Below, in pieces: positions 27,285-36,223 of a stretch of DNA of 64,000 bases. Each line of letters begins with the position of its first letter. Position 1 is the first letter of the stretch. This DNA is from JANSYP01 sp038751255. Lineage in GTDB: Bacteria; Pseudomonadota; Alphaproteobacteria; Rhodobacterales; Rhodobacteraceae. Below the pieces are notes generated by a model. The model had not been told where the DNA came from. It ran no database searches and was given only the letters and a program-made list of their open reading frames with translations. The position numbers and the translations under genes are program-made. The stretch is taken from assembly GCA_038751255.1 (NCBI GenBank), contig JBCDGN010000003.1:40041-104040 (forward strand), in the 5' to 3' direction.

Positions 27285-27629
27285 ATGACCGAGTTTCAGT
27301 TGCTTCTGCAGAATCTCAAGCGCCCAGGGCTGCTTGTTCGGGCGGCGCGTCATGCCGCACAAGAATATGAGCGGGGTCGTCATTTGCGACGCATCCTGCG
27401 GTCGGAGGGTTTACCAAATCCATTCGCGGCAGCCCGAAAGCTGGTGTATTTGGAGCAAGAACTCAACGATCTGCGGGTAGCAGGCGACGCCGCTTACCGA
27501 GTCGCACGCCATGTTGAGGTCCTGAGTGCGCTAATCGGAGAAAACATCTTGATACGCAAGGGACTCGTCGAGCACCCAAATCGTCAGACAAACGCATCGG
27601 CCATCGTGGATTTCAAACGCGCCGTGTAG
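27285..27629 (+). CDS. DUF6477-type small protein
   Basis: A 114-residue basic protein with RPGLLVRAARHAAQEYERGR near the N-terminus, followed by a Leu/Glu-rich helical part, YLEQELNDLRVAGDAAYRVARHVE in two segments. This fits the DUF6477 family, usually next to the DUF6456 regulator in Rhodobacterales. The ATG at 27285 has GGAAAGG upstream; the longer frame to 27240 does not. Its last 46 bases overlap the 3' end of the opposite-strand mttB gene, so the C-terminus may be family-atypical. Confidence 0.72.
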   Translation: MTEFQLLLQNLKRPGLLVRAARHAAQEYERGRHLRRILRSEGLPNPFAAARKLVYLEQELNDLRVAGDAAYRVARHVEVLSALIGENILIRKGLVEHPNRQTNASAIVDFKRAV

Positions 27630-29116
27630 TCCACCAAGGCCTCTCGGATCCCCTCGTCCAGAGGCGGTGCTTGGTAGTTTTGCAACATCACTTGCGCGCG
27701 GTTGCGGGCGAAGTATCGGCTGTCATGTGCGCCGTCAGCTTCCCAGGTCTCATAAGGTCGATAATCCAGCACATCGCTGCGCCAAAAGGCGTCAAGGAAG
27801 TGTCTTTGGGTGTGGTCGCATCCCAGGAAATGCCCCCCAGGACCCACCTCGCGCAGCGCATCTAAAGCCAATGTTTCATCGCTTACAACGACTCCTTCCG
27901 CTAAGCGCTGCAAGGCCCCAAGCTGATCTGCGTCCAAGACAAACTTCTCAAAAGACGCGACCAATCCGCCTTCCAGCCAACCACAGGCATGGAGCATAAA
28001 GTTGACCCCGCCGGTCAGCGCTGCATTCAGCGTATTGGCGCTCTCATAACCGGCTTGCGCATCCGGGATCTTTGATCCGCAAAAGCCACCGCCAGAGCGG
28101 AAAGGCAGCCCAAAGCGTCGCGCGAACTGCCCCGCGCCCCACAACACCTGGCTTGCTTCAGGCGTGCCGAAGGTCGGCGCGCCACTGTTCATATCTATCG
28201 ATGTCACAAAAGCCCCGAAGATCACTGGGGCACCGGGGCGAATCATTTGGCTGTAGGCGACGCCGGCCAGGACTTCGGCCACAATCTGGGTCAGAGTGCC
28301 GGCCACGCTCACCGGCGCCATCGCTCCTCCGACGATGAAGGGTGAAATGATCGTTGCCTGATTCGCAGCCGCATAGACCTCTAACGCGCCCATCATGGTA
28401 CGATCGAAGGTCAGAGGAGAGTTGATATTGATCAGCGAGGTCATAACAGGCCCCGCTGCGACCACATCCTTCCCGAAAAGGATCTCGCACATCTCTACGC
28501 TGTGTTTGGCCCGTTCCGGTTCGGTCACAGATCCCATGAACGGTTTGTCAGACAGCGTCATGTGCGCCAAAAGCATGTCGAGATGGCGCTTGTTGGCCGG
28601 TAGATCGGTCGCTTCACACAGCGTGCCGCCAGAATGGTGGAGGTTGGGCGACATATATCCCAACCGAACAAAATTCCTGAAATCCTCAATCGTCCCATAG
28701 CGTCGCACGCCATCGAACCCATGCACAAATGGCGGGCCATAAACGGGCGCAAGGACCATTTTATTACCGCCGATTTCAACCGAGCGCTCAGGGTTGCGAG
28801 CCCGTTGCGTGAACCCGCTGGGTGCAGAGGCACAAAGCTTGCGCGCCAGGCCGCGCGGAATATGCACTCTCTCGCCGATGACATCGGCGCCTGCTTCGCG
28901 CCAAAGCTCTAGAGCAGCCGGGTTTTCAACGAAGGCCACCCCGATCTCTTCTAGAACCGTCTCAGCGGCGTCCTCGATCCGGACAAGCGCTTCTTCATCG
29001 AGCAATTCAATCGTTGGCAGAACGCGATTGATGACCTTTGCTACCGAAACATCCGTTGCGCGCCGCTCCGCCCGTCTTGTTGCTGCGCCGCCACCGCGCC
29101 GTGTTCTTTTGCCCAT
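27584..29116 (-). CDS. MttB-family methyltransferase, non-pyrrolysine type
   Basis: A 510-residue protein of the trimethylamine methyltransferase (MttB) superfamily. Segments include PVYGPPFVHGFDGVRRYGT and TLSDKPFMGSVTEPERAKH, and a typical TIM-barrel layout. It reads through without an internal TAG, so it lacks the pyrrolysine of true methanogen MttB and belongs with homologues such as glycine-betaine type enzymes. No corrinoid-binding protein or second methyltransferase gene is visible nearby. ATG 29116 is chosen; TTG 29125, with GGAG upstream, is an alternative. Confidence 0.85.
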   Translation of the reverse strand: MGKRTRRGGGAATRRAERRATDVSVAKVINRVLPTIELLDEEALVRIEDAAETVLEEIGVAFVENPAALELWREAGADVIGERVHIPRGLARKLCASAPSGFTQRARNPERSVEIGGNKMVLAPVYGPPFVHGFDGVRRYGTIEDFRNFVRLGYMSPNLHHSGGTLCEATDLPANKRHLDMLLAHMTLSDKPFMGSVTEPERAKHSVEMCEILFGKDVVAAGPVMTSLININSPLTFDRTMMGALEVYAAANQATIISPFIVGGAMAPVSVAGTLTQIVAEVLAGVAYSQMIRPGAPVIFGAFVTSIDMNSGAPTFGTPEASQVLWGAGQFARRFGLPFRSGGGFCGSKIPDAQAGYESANTLNAALTGGVNFMLHACGWLEGGLVASFEKFVLDADQLGALQRLAEGVVVSDETLALDALREVGPGGHFLGCDHTQRHFLDAFWRSDVLDYRPYETWEADGAHDSRYFARNRAQVMLQNYQAPPLDEGIREALVDYTARLKSTMADAFV

Positions 29117-29284
29117 CTCGCCCAACGCTTAGATCTCCGAATGCTGGCCAGTATACTCAGTTTTACTCCGGTGACACATCCAAGCAGTGCTGCGCCGTTC
29201 GTTTGCGTCATTGTTTGGTCTCGAAACGACGCTGAAACCGGCAGCCCCCTTGCGCTTACTCTAGGCCTTGCCTAGGCAGCGGCC

Positions 29285-30847
29285 ATGACAAAGACCTCTC
29301 ATCAGCGCCTTCTCATCATCGATTTCGGCAGCCAGGTGACACAGTTGATTGCCCGGCGTCTCCGAGAGCTCAACGTCTACTGCGAAATCCACCCCTATCA
29401 GAGCGTCGACGGCGAATTCCTCAACCGATTCGCCCCCAAAGCCATCGTGCTGTCGGGCGGTCCCGCCAGTGTGTTGGACGACGGATCGCCGCGCGCGCCG
29501 CTTGAGGTGTTTACCGCGGGCATTCCGGTTCTGGGCATCTGCTATGGCCAGCAAGTGATGATGGATCAGCTTGGCGGAGCGGTGGAGCGGGGGGATGGCA
29601 CAGCAGAATTTGGCCGCGCCTTTGTTTCGCCGGGAGTGCAAACGCTTCCACTTTTGGAGGGCTGGTTCACCGAAGGACGCGAGCAAGTCTGGATGTCCCA
29701 TGGTGATCACGTGAAGACGCTTGCCCCGGGCTTTGAGGTCTTCGGCACCTCGCCAGGGGCGCCTTTCGCGGTTACCGCTGACCCAGAACGGCAGTTTTAT
29801 GCGGTGCAATTCCACCCAGAGGTGCATCACACCCCCGCTGGAAAGACGCTCTATGCCAATTTTGTCCGCCTAGCAGGTTTCACCGGCGATTGGACCATGG
29901 GTGCCTATCGCGACGAGGCGATTGCCAAAATCCGCGCCCAGGTGGGCGACGCGAAAGTGATCTGCGGGCTTTCCGGTGGTGTCGACAGCTCGGTTGCGGC
30001 GATCTTGATCCACGAGGCCATCGGCGACCAACTCACCTGCGTCTTTGTTGATCATGGATTGCTCCGCGAAGGCGAAGCCCAAGAAGTCGTCTCCATGTTC
30101 CGCGAAAACTATAACATCCCCCTAATCCATGCCGATGAGAGCGATTTGTTCCTCACGGCCTTGGACGGCGTCACAGATCCTGAAGAGAAACGCAAAACCA
30201 TCGGCAAGCTTTTCATCGATGTGTTCCAAAACCACGCCGCAGAAGTCGGTGGTGCGGCGTATCTTGCCCAAGGCACGCTCTATCCCGATGTGATCGAAAG
30301 CGTCAGCTTCTCAGGAGGGCCCTCGGTCACCATCAAGAGCCACCACAATGTGGGCGGCCTCCCGGAAAAGATGGGACTGAAACTGGTCGAGCCTTTGCGG
30401 GAGCTCTTTAAAGACGAGGTGCGCGCCCTGGGCCAAGAACTGGGCCTGCCACAGAGTTTTATCGGGCGGCATCCCTTCCCCGGTCCGGGGCTCGCAATTC
30501 GCTGCCCTGGTGAAATTACCAGAGAAAAGCTCGCGATCCTGCGCCGCGCCGATGCGGTCTTTCTCGATCAAATCCGCAAACACGGTCTCTACGATGAGAT
30601 CTGGCAAGCCTTTGCCGCGATCCTTCCGGTGCGCACCGTGGGTGTTATGGGCGACGCACGCACCTATGACTACGCCTGCGCGCTGCGCGCGGTGACGTCT
30701 GTCGATGGCATGACGGCCGATTACTACCCGTTCAGTCACACATTTTTGGGCGAAACCGCCACACGGATCATCAATGAAGTGCCCGGCATCAATCGGGTGA
30801 CCTATGATATCACGTCCAAACCTCCCGGCACCATCGAGTGGGAATAA
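29285..30847 (+). CDS. guaA: GMP synthase (glutamine-hydrolysing)
   Basis: A 520-residue enzyme converting XMP to GMP. The glutaminase domain has Cys in GICYGQQVMM and His-x-Glu in VQFHPEVHH. The ATP-PPase domain has the P-loop GLSGGVDSSVAA at about residue 229. The dimerisation C-terminus ends in the usual KPPGTIEWE. Length and ends fit the family. No guaB or purine operon partner is adjacent. Confidence 0.97.
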   Translation: MTKTSHQRLLIIDFGSQVTQLIARRLRELNVYCEIHPYQSVDGEFLNRFAPKAIVLSGGPASVLDDGSPRAPLEVFTAGIPVLGICYGQQVMMDQLGGAVERGDGTAEFGRAFVSPGVQTLPLLEGWFTEGREQVWMSHGDHVKTLAPGFEVFGTSPGAPFAVTADPERQFYAVQFHPEVHHTPAGKTLYANFVRLAGFTGDWTMGAYRDEAIAKIRAQVGDAKVICGLSGGVDSSVAAILIHEAIGDQLTCVFVDHGLLREGEAQEVVSMFRENYNIPLIHADESDLFLTALDGVTDPEEKRKTIGKLFIDVFQNHAAEVGGAAYLAQGTLYPDVIESVSFSGGPSVTIKSHHNVGGLPEKMGLKLVEPLRELFKDEVRALGQELGLPQSFIGRHPFPGPGLAIRCPGEITREKLAILRRADAVFLDQIRKHGLYDEIWQAFAAILPVRTVGVMGDARTYDYACALRAVTSVDGMTADYYPFSHTFLGETATRIINEVPGINRVTYDITSKPPGTIEWE

Positions 30848-31277
30848 TGGCGACTGGCTTACTCTAGGGCTCCTCGCGCGAGGTCGCTGTAAGTGTGAGC
30901 GAGGAGTTTGCGCTCACGCTCCTTGGCGAAACCATGAAGCTGTTGGGAACCGGCCACCAGCGAACGAGTTTGGTTTTGGGCGGTGTCAGCGAAACACTCT
31001 CCCCGTTGCGAGGCGGCGCAGCCCCGCTTAAGTCTCTCACCAAGCTCTGTGGAAACAAATCTCACACTCGAATGCATTCTGGACGTAAAGGGCAATAAAA
31101 CCGTGAAAAGTTGGAAACTATGTTCACCCTTAAAATAGAGTGTGTCCAAACAGACGCAGACTTTGCGAAAATTTCGTAACGTGACGCCCTACACCTAGAG
31201 ACGTAGCGTTACAGATTGACGCATACTCAAGGTTGTATTGTGACATGGAGCTATCACAACTCCGTGGGGGGACAGCC
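30848..31277. other. Intergenic region between guaA and the FadL-like gene
   Basis: No convincing gene. It holds a palindrome CCTCGCGCGAGG at 30872-30883 and a hairpin with arms GTGAGCG (30895-30901) and CGCTCAC (30911-30917), neither followed by a clear T-run. A reverse frame at 30859-31149 (96 codons) has a helical tail but no recognisable family. The part near 31150-31260 is more AT-rich and should hold the porin promoter. Confidence 0.4.
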
Positions 31278-32390
31278 ATGCACGCCGCCAAGCTCGCTTT
31301 AGCTGGCATTTTTTGTACCACGTCTGCCTTTGCAGGCGGCATTGATCGATCGGGTCAATTGATCAACCCTCTTTTTCGAGATGGCACCTATGCTGAGGTC
31401 ACCTATGGCTACAGCCAGCCTGATATGACCGGTACAGACCTAATTACGGGCGGTTCGACCAATAATGTGGCCCATGGCTTCGACAGTCCGAGCTTCGGGT
31501 TCAAGACCGATATCACCGATCAAGTCTCGTTCTCGATCTTGGGAGCAGAGGATTATGGCGCGGATATTCGGTACACCACCGATCCCAGGACTTCCGCGCT
31601 TGGTGGCACCAAAGCCATCACCAATGGCTACACGATCACCTTCCTGGGCCGCTATAAATTCAATGAAAACTTCTCCGTCCATGGGGGTCTGAAAGTGAAC
31701 CGCCAGGATGGCCAGATCACACTAGACGGTCTCGCCTATGGCCCCCTGGCTGGCTACAATGTGCAGCTTGATGATGACATCGGCTTTGGGGGCGTGATCG
31801 GCGCCGCCTATGAGCGCAAGGAAATCGGTCTGCGGGTGGCACTGACTTATAACTCAAAGATCCGCCACGAATTTGACACCAATGAAACCCAAAACGGCAT
31901 GCCGCTGGGGCCTCAGAGCACCACAACCACAGACATGCCCCAATCCGTGAACTTGGACTTCCAGACCGGTGTTGCACCCGATTGGTTGGTCTTCGGCACG
32001 ATCCGCTGGGCAGAATTCTCAGAATTTCTGGTGGAACCCGTGGTTTTTGAACGGTTGACAGGCGTGGGTCTTGTAGAACTGGAAGATGTCGTCACCTACA
32101 CGCTGGGTGTCGCGCATCAATTCAATGAAAACTGGGCTGCGTCTGTGGCGTATATTTATGAAGAGCCCGGCGAAAGGCTGATCTCTCCATTGTCGCCTTA
32201 CACTGGCTGGCAGGCGGTGCAGCTTGGCGCACGATACTCAATCCAGCAATGGGAACTCTCAGCGATCTTCCGATACTCGATGCCTGGCAATGCAGTTGCT
32301 GGTGTCGGATCCCCAACCCGAACACCCCGCGCAGAGTTTGACGACAATCGCGTGGTCACCGGCGCCTTTAGGGTCGCCTACAACTTCTAA
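31278..32390 (+). CDS. FadL/OmpP1-type outer membrane transport protein
   Basis: A 370-residue outer-membrane beta-barrel of the FadL/TodX family for uptake of hydrophobic compounds. A signal peptide ends SAFA-G, followed by GIDRSGQLINPLF, the usual N-terminal hatch segment. Alternating aromatic strands fill the rest and the last residue is Phe after VAYN, the outer membrane insertion signal. The ATG at 31278 follows GGGGGGAC; the longer frame to 31233 is not needed. Likely substrates are fatty acids or other hydrophobics. Confidence 0.87.
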   Translation: MHAAKLALAGIFCTTSAFAGGIDRSGQLINPLFRDGTYAEVTYGYSQPDMTGTDLITGGSTNNVAHGFDSPSFGFKTDITDQVSFSILGAEDYGADIRYTTDPRTSALGGTKAITNGYTITFLGRYKFNENFSVHGGLKVNRQDGQITLDGLAYGPLAGYNVQLDDDIGFGGVIGAAYERKEIGLRVALTYNSKIRHEFDTNETQNGMPLGPQSTTTTDMPQSVNLDFQTGVAPDWLVFGTIRWAEFSEFLVEPVVFERLTGVGLVELEDVVTYTLGVAHQFNENWAASVAYIYEEPGERLISPLSPYTGWQAVQLGARYSIQQWELSAIFRYSMPGNAVAGVGSPTRTPRAEFDDNRVVTGAFRVAYNF

Positions 32391-32494
32391 GCCGCGCGGG
32401 CTGGGGTCTGAAACGACACGCCCAGCCCGCAAATGCCAGCCCACAGCACCATGTCAATTGAAGCGCGCGTTTCAAGACGCTAAGCGGCAAAGCT

Positions 32495-33391
32495 ATGAAC
32501 GCCCCCTCGCCCCTACCCAAAACGCTGCCGACACCTCAGGCGTGGCGCGAAGATCCGCGGAAGAATGTCTTGCTTTTTGGGATGTCCGGCCTGGGCAAAA
32601 CCTATCTCGCGAGCATGCTGCGCGAGACACGGGCCTGGTTTCACTACTCCATCGATTACCGCATCGGCACCCGCTATATGGGCGAGCACATCGTCGACAA
32701 CTTCAAACATGAAGCGATGCTTAACCCATTCTTGGCCGAACTTCTGTTAACGGATTCGATCTACATCGCGTCGAACCTCACCTTTCACAATCTCGCCCCC
32801 CTCTCGACATACCTCGGCAAACCCGGCGATGCGGCCAAGGGCGGCTTGGGGTTCGAAGACTACCTTAGACGTCAAGAACAGCACCGCGCAGGTGAGATAG
32901 CAGCGCTGAACGACATGGGACGCTTTATCGACCGTGCGCGCACGCTTTATGGCTACCCGCATTTCGTCTGCGACACTGGGGGGTCACTGTGCGAGGTCGT
33001 CGATCCTTGGGATCCAAATGACAAGCTTTTGACCTATTTGGCTCAGAACAGCCTGATGGTCTGGATCAAAGGGGACGCCGCACATAGCGCTGAGCTGATC
33101 CAGCGCTTCGATGCCGATCCCAAACCGATGTATTATGAGCCTGAGTTTTTGCATCGGACATGGCGGGCGTTTCTGGAAAAGACCGGCGCAGCGCCGGATC
33201 AGGTCGACCCGAATGCCTTCATTCGCTGGGCCTATACACGTGCGTTGGATCACCGCCAGCCGCGCTATGAGGCCATCGCGCGGCAATGGGGCCTTGCGAT
33301 CTCAGCCGATGCATTTCAAGGCGTTCAAAACGCGGAGGCTTTTACAGAGGTGATTGCTCAAGCCCTTGAAACGGTGGACAAGCTCCCATAA
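32495..33391 (+). CDS. P-loop ATPase of unknown role
   Basis: A 298-residue protein with Walker A GMSGLGKT (about residues 28-35), followed by YRIGTRYMGEHIVDNFK. There are no membrane segments. FVCDTGGSLCEVVDPWDPND is another conserved-looking acidic patch that may be the Walker B region. It looks like the ATPase found beside met genes in many Rhodobacterales, and metA starts 30 bp downstream, but no activity is known to me. It could be a small-molecule kinase-like or NTPase protein. Confidence 0.65.
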   Translation: MNAPSPLPKTLPTPQAWREDPRKNVLLFGMSGLGKTYLASMLRETRAWFHYSIDYRIGTRYMGEHIVDNFKHEAMLNPFLAELLLTDSIYIASNLTFHNLAPLSTYLGKPGDAAKGGLGFEDYLRRQEQHRAGEIAALNDMGRFIDRARTLYGYPHFVCDTGGSLCEVVDPWDPNDKLLTYLAQNSLMVWIKGDAAHSAELIQRFDADPKPMYYEPEFLHRTWRAFLEKTGAAPDQVDPNAFIRWAYTRALDHRQPRYEAIARQWGLAISADAFQGVQNAEAFTEVIAQALETVDKLP

Positions 33392-33421
33392 CTCCCGGGC
33401 TCCACCAACTGAGACACTCCG

Positions 33422-34345
33422 ATGCCAATTAAGATCCCTGCCAATCTGCCTGCCTACGACGTTCTCGACCGCGAGGGCGTTATGGTGATGTCAGATATGC
33501 AGGCCGCGCGTCAGGACATCCGCCCGCTGCATATTGGGCTCTTGAACCTGATGCCGAAGAAAATTCAGACAGAGACGCAATTTGCGCGTCTGATCGGCGC
33601 CACGCCGCTGCAGATCGATCTCACCCTGATCCGCATGACTGAACACCGCTCCAAGACCACGGCAGCAGAGCATATGGAGGCCTTTTATAGGAGCTTCGAT
33701 GAGGTCCGTGACCAGAAATTCGACGGTCTGATCATCACTGGCGCACCAATTGAGCATCTGCCCTATACCGAGGTCACTTACTGGGACGAGCTGCGCGAGG
33801 TCTTTGACTGGACCCAAACCAATGTGCACGCCACCTTCGGCGTCTGTTGGGGGGGGATGGCGATGCTCTATCATTTCCACGACATCGATAAGCAGACGCT
33901 GCCTGAAAAAGCTTTTGGCTGTTTTGAACAACAAAACGTGGCACCAGCGTCGCCTTATTTGCGGGGCTTTGCCGATGACTTTCACATACCTGTCAGCCGT
34001 TGGACCGAAATTGATCAGGCCCATCTCGACGCGCGCAGCCATCACGGGGTAAGGACTTTGGTCGGCAGCGCAGATAGCGGACCTTGCTTGGTGGACGATC
34101 CCAAGCACCGCGCGCTCTATATATTCAACCATTTCGAATATGACAGCGACACACTGAAACAGGAATATGAACGCGATGTCGCCGCTGGGAGCCCGATCTC
34201 GGTGCCGCGCGACTACTTTCCCGAAGACAATCCCAGCAAACCACCCCGCAATCGCTGGCGCAGTCACGCACATCTTCTATATGGCAACTGGATAAACGAG
34301 ATCTATCAAACAACGTCGTATAATCTGAATGCCATCGGCACTTAG
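33422..34345 (+). CDS. metAA: Homoserine O-acyltransferase, MetA family (acetyl type predicted)
   Basis: A 307-residue MetA-family enzyme that acylates L-homoserine for methionine synthesis. The nucleophile is Cys142 in FGVCWGGMAM, with His near HFEYD and Glu close by. Residue 111 is Glu (TGAPIEHLPY). In this family Glu111 goes with acetyl-CoA and Gly111 with succinyl-CoA, so the product is predicted to be O-acetylhomoserine. This fits the O-acetylhomoserine sulfhydrylase gene at 58.3 kb. The gene overlaps the hydrolase gene by 17 bases. Confidence 0.93.
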   Translation: MPIKIPANLPAYDVLDREGVMVMSDMQAARQDIRPLHIGLLNLMPKKIQTETQFARLIGATPLQIDLTLIRMTEHRSKTTAAEHMEAFYRSFDEVRDQKFDGLIITGAPIEHLPYTEVTYWDELREVFDWTQTNVHATFGVCWGGMAMLYHFHDIDKQTLPEKAFGCFEQQNVAPASPYLRGFADDFHIPVSRWTEIDQAHLDARSHHGVRTLVGSADSGPCLVDDPKHRALYIFNHFEYDSDTLKQEYERDVAAGSPISVPRDYFPEDNPSKPPRNRWRSHAHLLYGNWINEIYQTTSYNLNAIGT

Positions 34346-35312
34346 CCTTACTCTCGCTGCGCTTGTTCTGCTGCTCTTGGCGGTGGTTGGGTTTGTGCAA
34401 TTGCGTGCCCACCAAGCCGAACGTGCCGCCGAAAATGCCTATCCCGCACAAGGGGCTCTGATCGATGTGAACGGCCGGAAGGTCCATGCAGTCACCCAAG
34501 GATCGGGCCCAGATCTGGTGATTATCCACGGCGCCAGCGGCAACACTTATGACTACACGATGAGTTTCGTCGCGCCGCTGCTGGATCGCTACCGTGTGAC
34601 GGTTTTCGACCGCCCTGGCTTTGGCTGGAGCGATCGATCAGCAGGTTATGGCGGGCCATTTGATCGCCGTTCAGAAAGCCCCAAAGAACAAGCACAGATG
34701 TTGCGGGAAGCTGCGCAAAAGCTTGGGATCACCGACCCGATCATCCTTGGACATTCCTATGGCGGCGCGGTCACGCTGGCCTGGGCGCTGGAATATCCCG
34801 AAGACCCGGCAGCGCTCGTGATGCTCAGCGCTGTGTCGAACCCATGGCCCGGTTCGGTGGACCGTATCCATCATATCAACGCGTCCGTCCTCGGCGCCGC
34901 TGTTGTCGTGCCCCTTGCCACGGCCTTTGCCAACGCAGAACGCCTCCAATCGGTCTTGGCGACAATTTTCGCCCCTCAATCGCCGCCAGAGGCATACTAT
35001 GCCGCCAGCGCCGTGCCGCTTGCCATTCGTCGCAACAGCCTGCGCTTGAATGCCAAACAGATCACCCGATTGAAGCCTTTTGTGATCGACATGGTGCCAA
35101 ATTATGGCGCTATCACGGTGCCGACGGAGATCCTGCATGGCACCGCAGACACAATTGTTTCTCTTAAGACTCATTCCGAGCCGCTCAGCCAACAACTCCC
35201 CGACGCGACGCTGACCCCTCTGCCCGGCATCGGTCATATGCCCCATCATGTGGTGCCAGAGGCCGTCAATGCTGCAATCGACCGGGCAAGTGCTCGCGCT
35301 GGATTGCGGTAG
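34329..35312 (+). CDS. Alpha/beta hydrolase with N-terminal membrane anchor
   Basis: A 327-residue protein. Residues 5-22 form a membrane anchor, then an alpha/beta hydrolase fold: oxyanion region VIIHGASGNTYD, nucleophile Ser143 in LGHSYGGAVT, acid residue near HGTADTIV, and His in PGIGHMPHHV. The substrate is unknown. The ATG at 34329 lies inside the metA tail, so the two genes look coupled; no shorter start keeps the anchor. Confidence 0.85.
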   Translation: MPSALSLTLAALVLLLLAVVGFVQLRAHQAERAAENAYPAQGALIDVNGRKVHAVTQGSGPDLVIIHGASGNTYDYTMSFVAPLLDRYRVTVFDRPGFGWSDRSAGYGGPFDRRSESPKEQAQMLREAAQKLGITDPIILGHSYGGAVTLAWALEYPEDPAALVMLSAVSNPWPGSVDRIHHINASVLGAAVVVPLATAFANAERLQSVLATIFAPQSPPEAYYAASAVPLAIRRNSLRLNAKQITRLKPFVIDMVPNYGAITVPTEILHGTADTIVSLKTHSEPLSQQLPDATLTPLPGIGHMPHHVVPEAVNAAIDRASARAGLR

Positions 35313-35338
35313 ACCGCCGCGCTTCGTACATCTTAGTC

Positions 35339-36223
35339 ATGAGCAAAAAAAACAGACCCTTGCCCTTTGATGGGGCCGTGAGCAAATTCTTCGAAACTGA
35401 GACCCCTGGCGCGCTCCGCAAGGCCATCGACGCGGCGGACAAGGAAACCGTTGTCTCTGACACTTACCCTCATGACACCCGCATGCCGCAGGAAGCCTAT
35501 CAAGAGACAATGGACGCATTGCAGATTGAGCTCGTGAAGCTGCAATCCTGGGCCCAGAAAAAAGGCGAACGCTTGGTGATCGTTTTTGAAGGCCGCGATG
35601 CGTCGGGCAAAGGCGGCACGATCAAAAGGTTCCGGGAAAACCTCAACCCGCGCAGCGCCCGTGTCGTCGCGCTTGCAAAACCCAATGAGGTAGAGCGCGG
35701 GCAGCTCTATTTTCAACGCTATATGAGTCAGATGCCCACAAGCGGAGAGATCGTGATCTTCGACCGCTCCTGGTAAAATCGCGCGGTGGTCGAGAAGGTG
35801 TTTGTCTTTTGCACCGATGAGGACCGTGAGCGGTTTTTCCGTCAGGTTCTCGGGTTTGAGCGGGCTTGGGTCGAGGATGGCATTCATCTGTTCAAATTCT
35901 GGTTGAATGTCGGCCAGGGGGAACAGATCAGACGCTTTCTGAAACGCGAGTCCGATCCTTTGAAACAATGGAAACTCTCTGAGATCGACGTGGAGGGCCT
36001 TCGCCGATGGGACGCCTACTCGGCGGCGATCCAAGAAACCTTTGCGCGCTCCCATTCTTCACATGCTCCGTGGACCATCGTGCGGTCCGACGATAAACGC
36101 CGCGCCCGGATCGCCGCGCTGCAAACGGTGCTCTCTGCACTCAGCTATACCCATAAAGATGTCGACGCAGCCGGCTTACCCGATCCAGACATATGCGGCG
36201 GGCCGGACATCTGGAATGCCTAA
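35339..36223 (+). pseudogene. ppk2: Polyphosphate kinase 2, broken by one in-frame TAA
   Basis: The full PPK2 sequence can be read in a single frame, but codon 146 (35774-35776) is TAA where the conserved motif FDRSWYNR has Tyr. A single TAC/TAT to TAA change explains it. Upstream lies the Walker A FEGRDASGKGGT; downstream follow RSDDKRRARIAAL and the lid-like region of a roughly 294-residue protein. Two motif glycines after the stop are also changed (NRAVVEKVFVF), which argues for real decay rather than a sequencing error. A GTG at 35786 might restart a C-terminal piece, but without the P-loop. Confidence 0.85.

Noticed and set aside
30859..31149. A 96-codon reverse frame after guaA
   Set aside because: It spans hairpins, has no start signal, and no recognisable domain; a phasin-like helix was considered but not supported.
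35786..36223. A separate gene for the C-terminal half of PPK2 from GTG 35786
   Set aside because: It would lack the P-loop and is in the same frame as the upstream half; a broken single gene is simpler.
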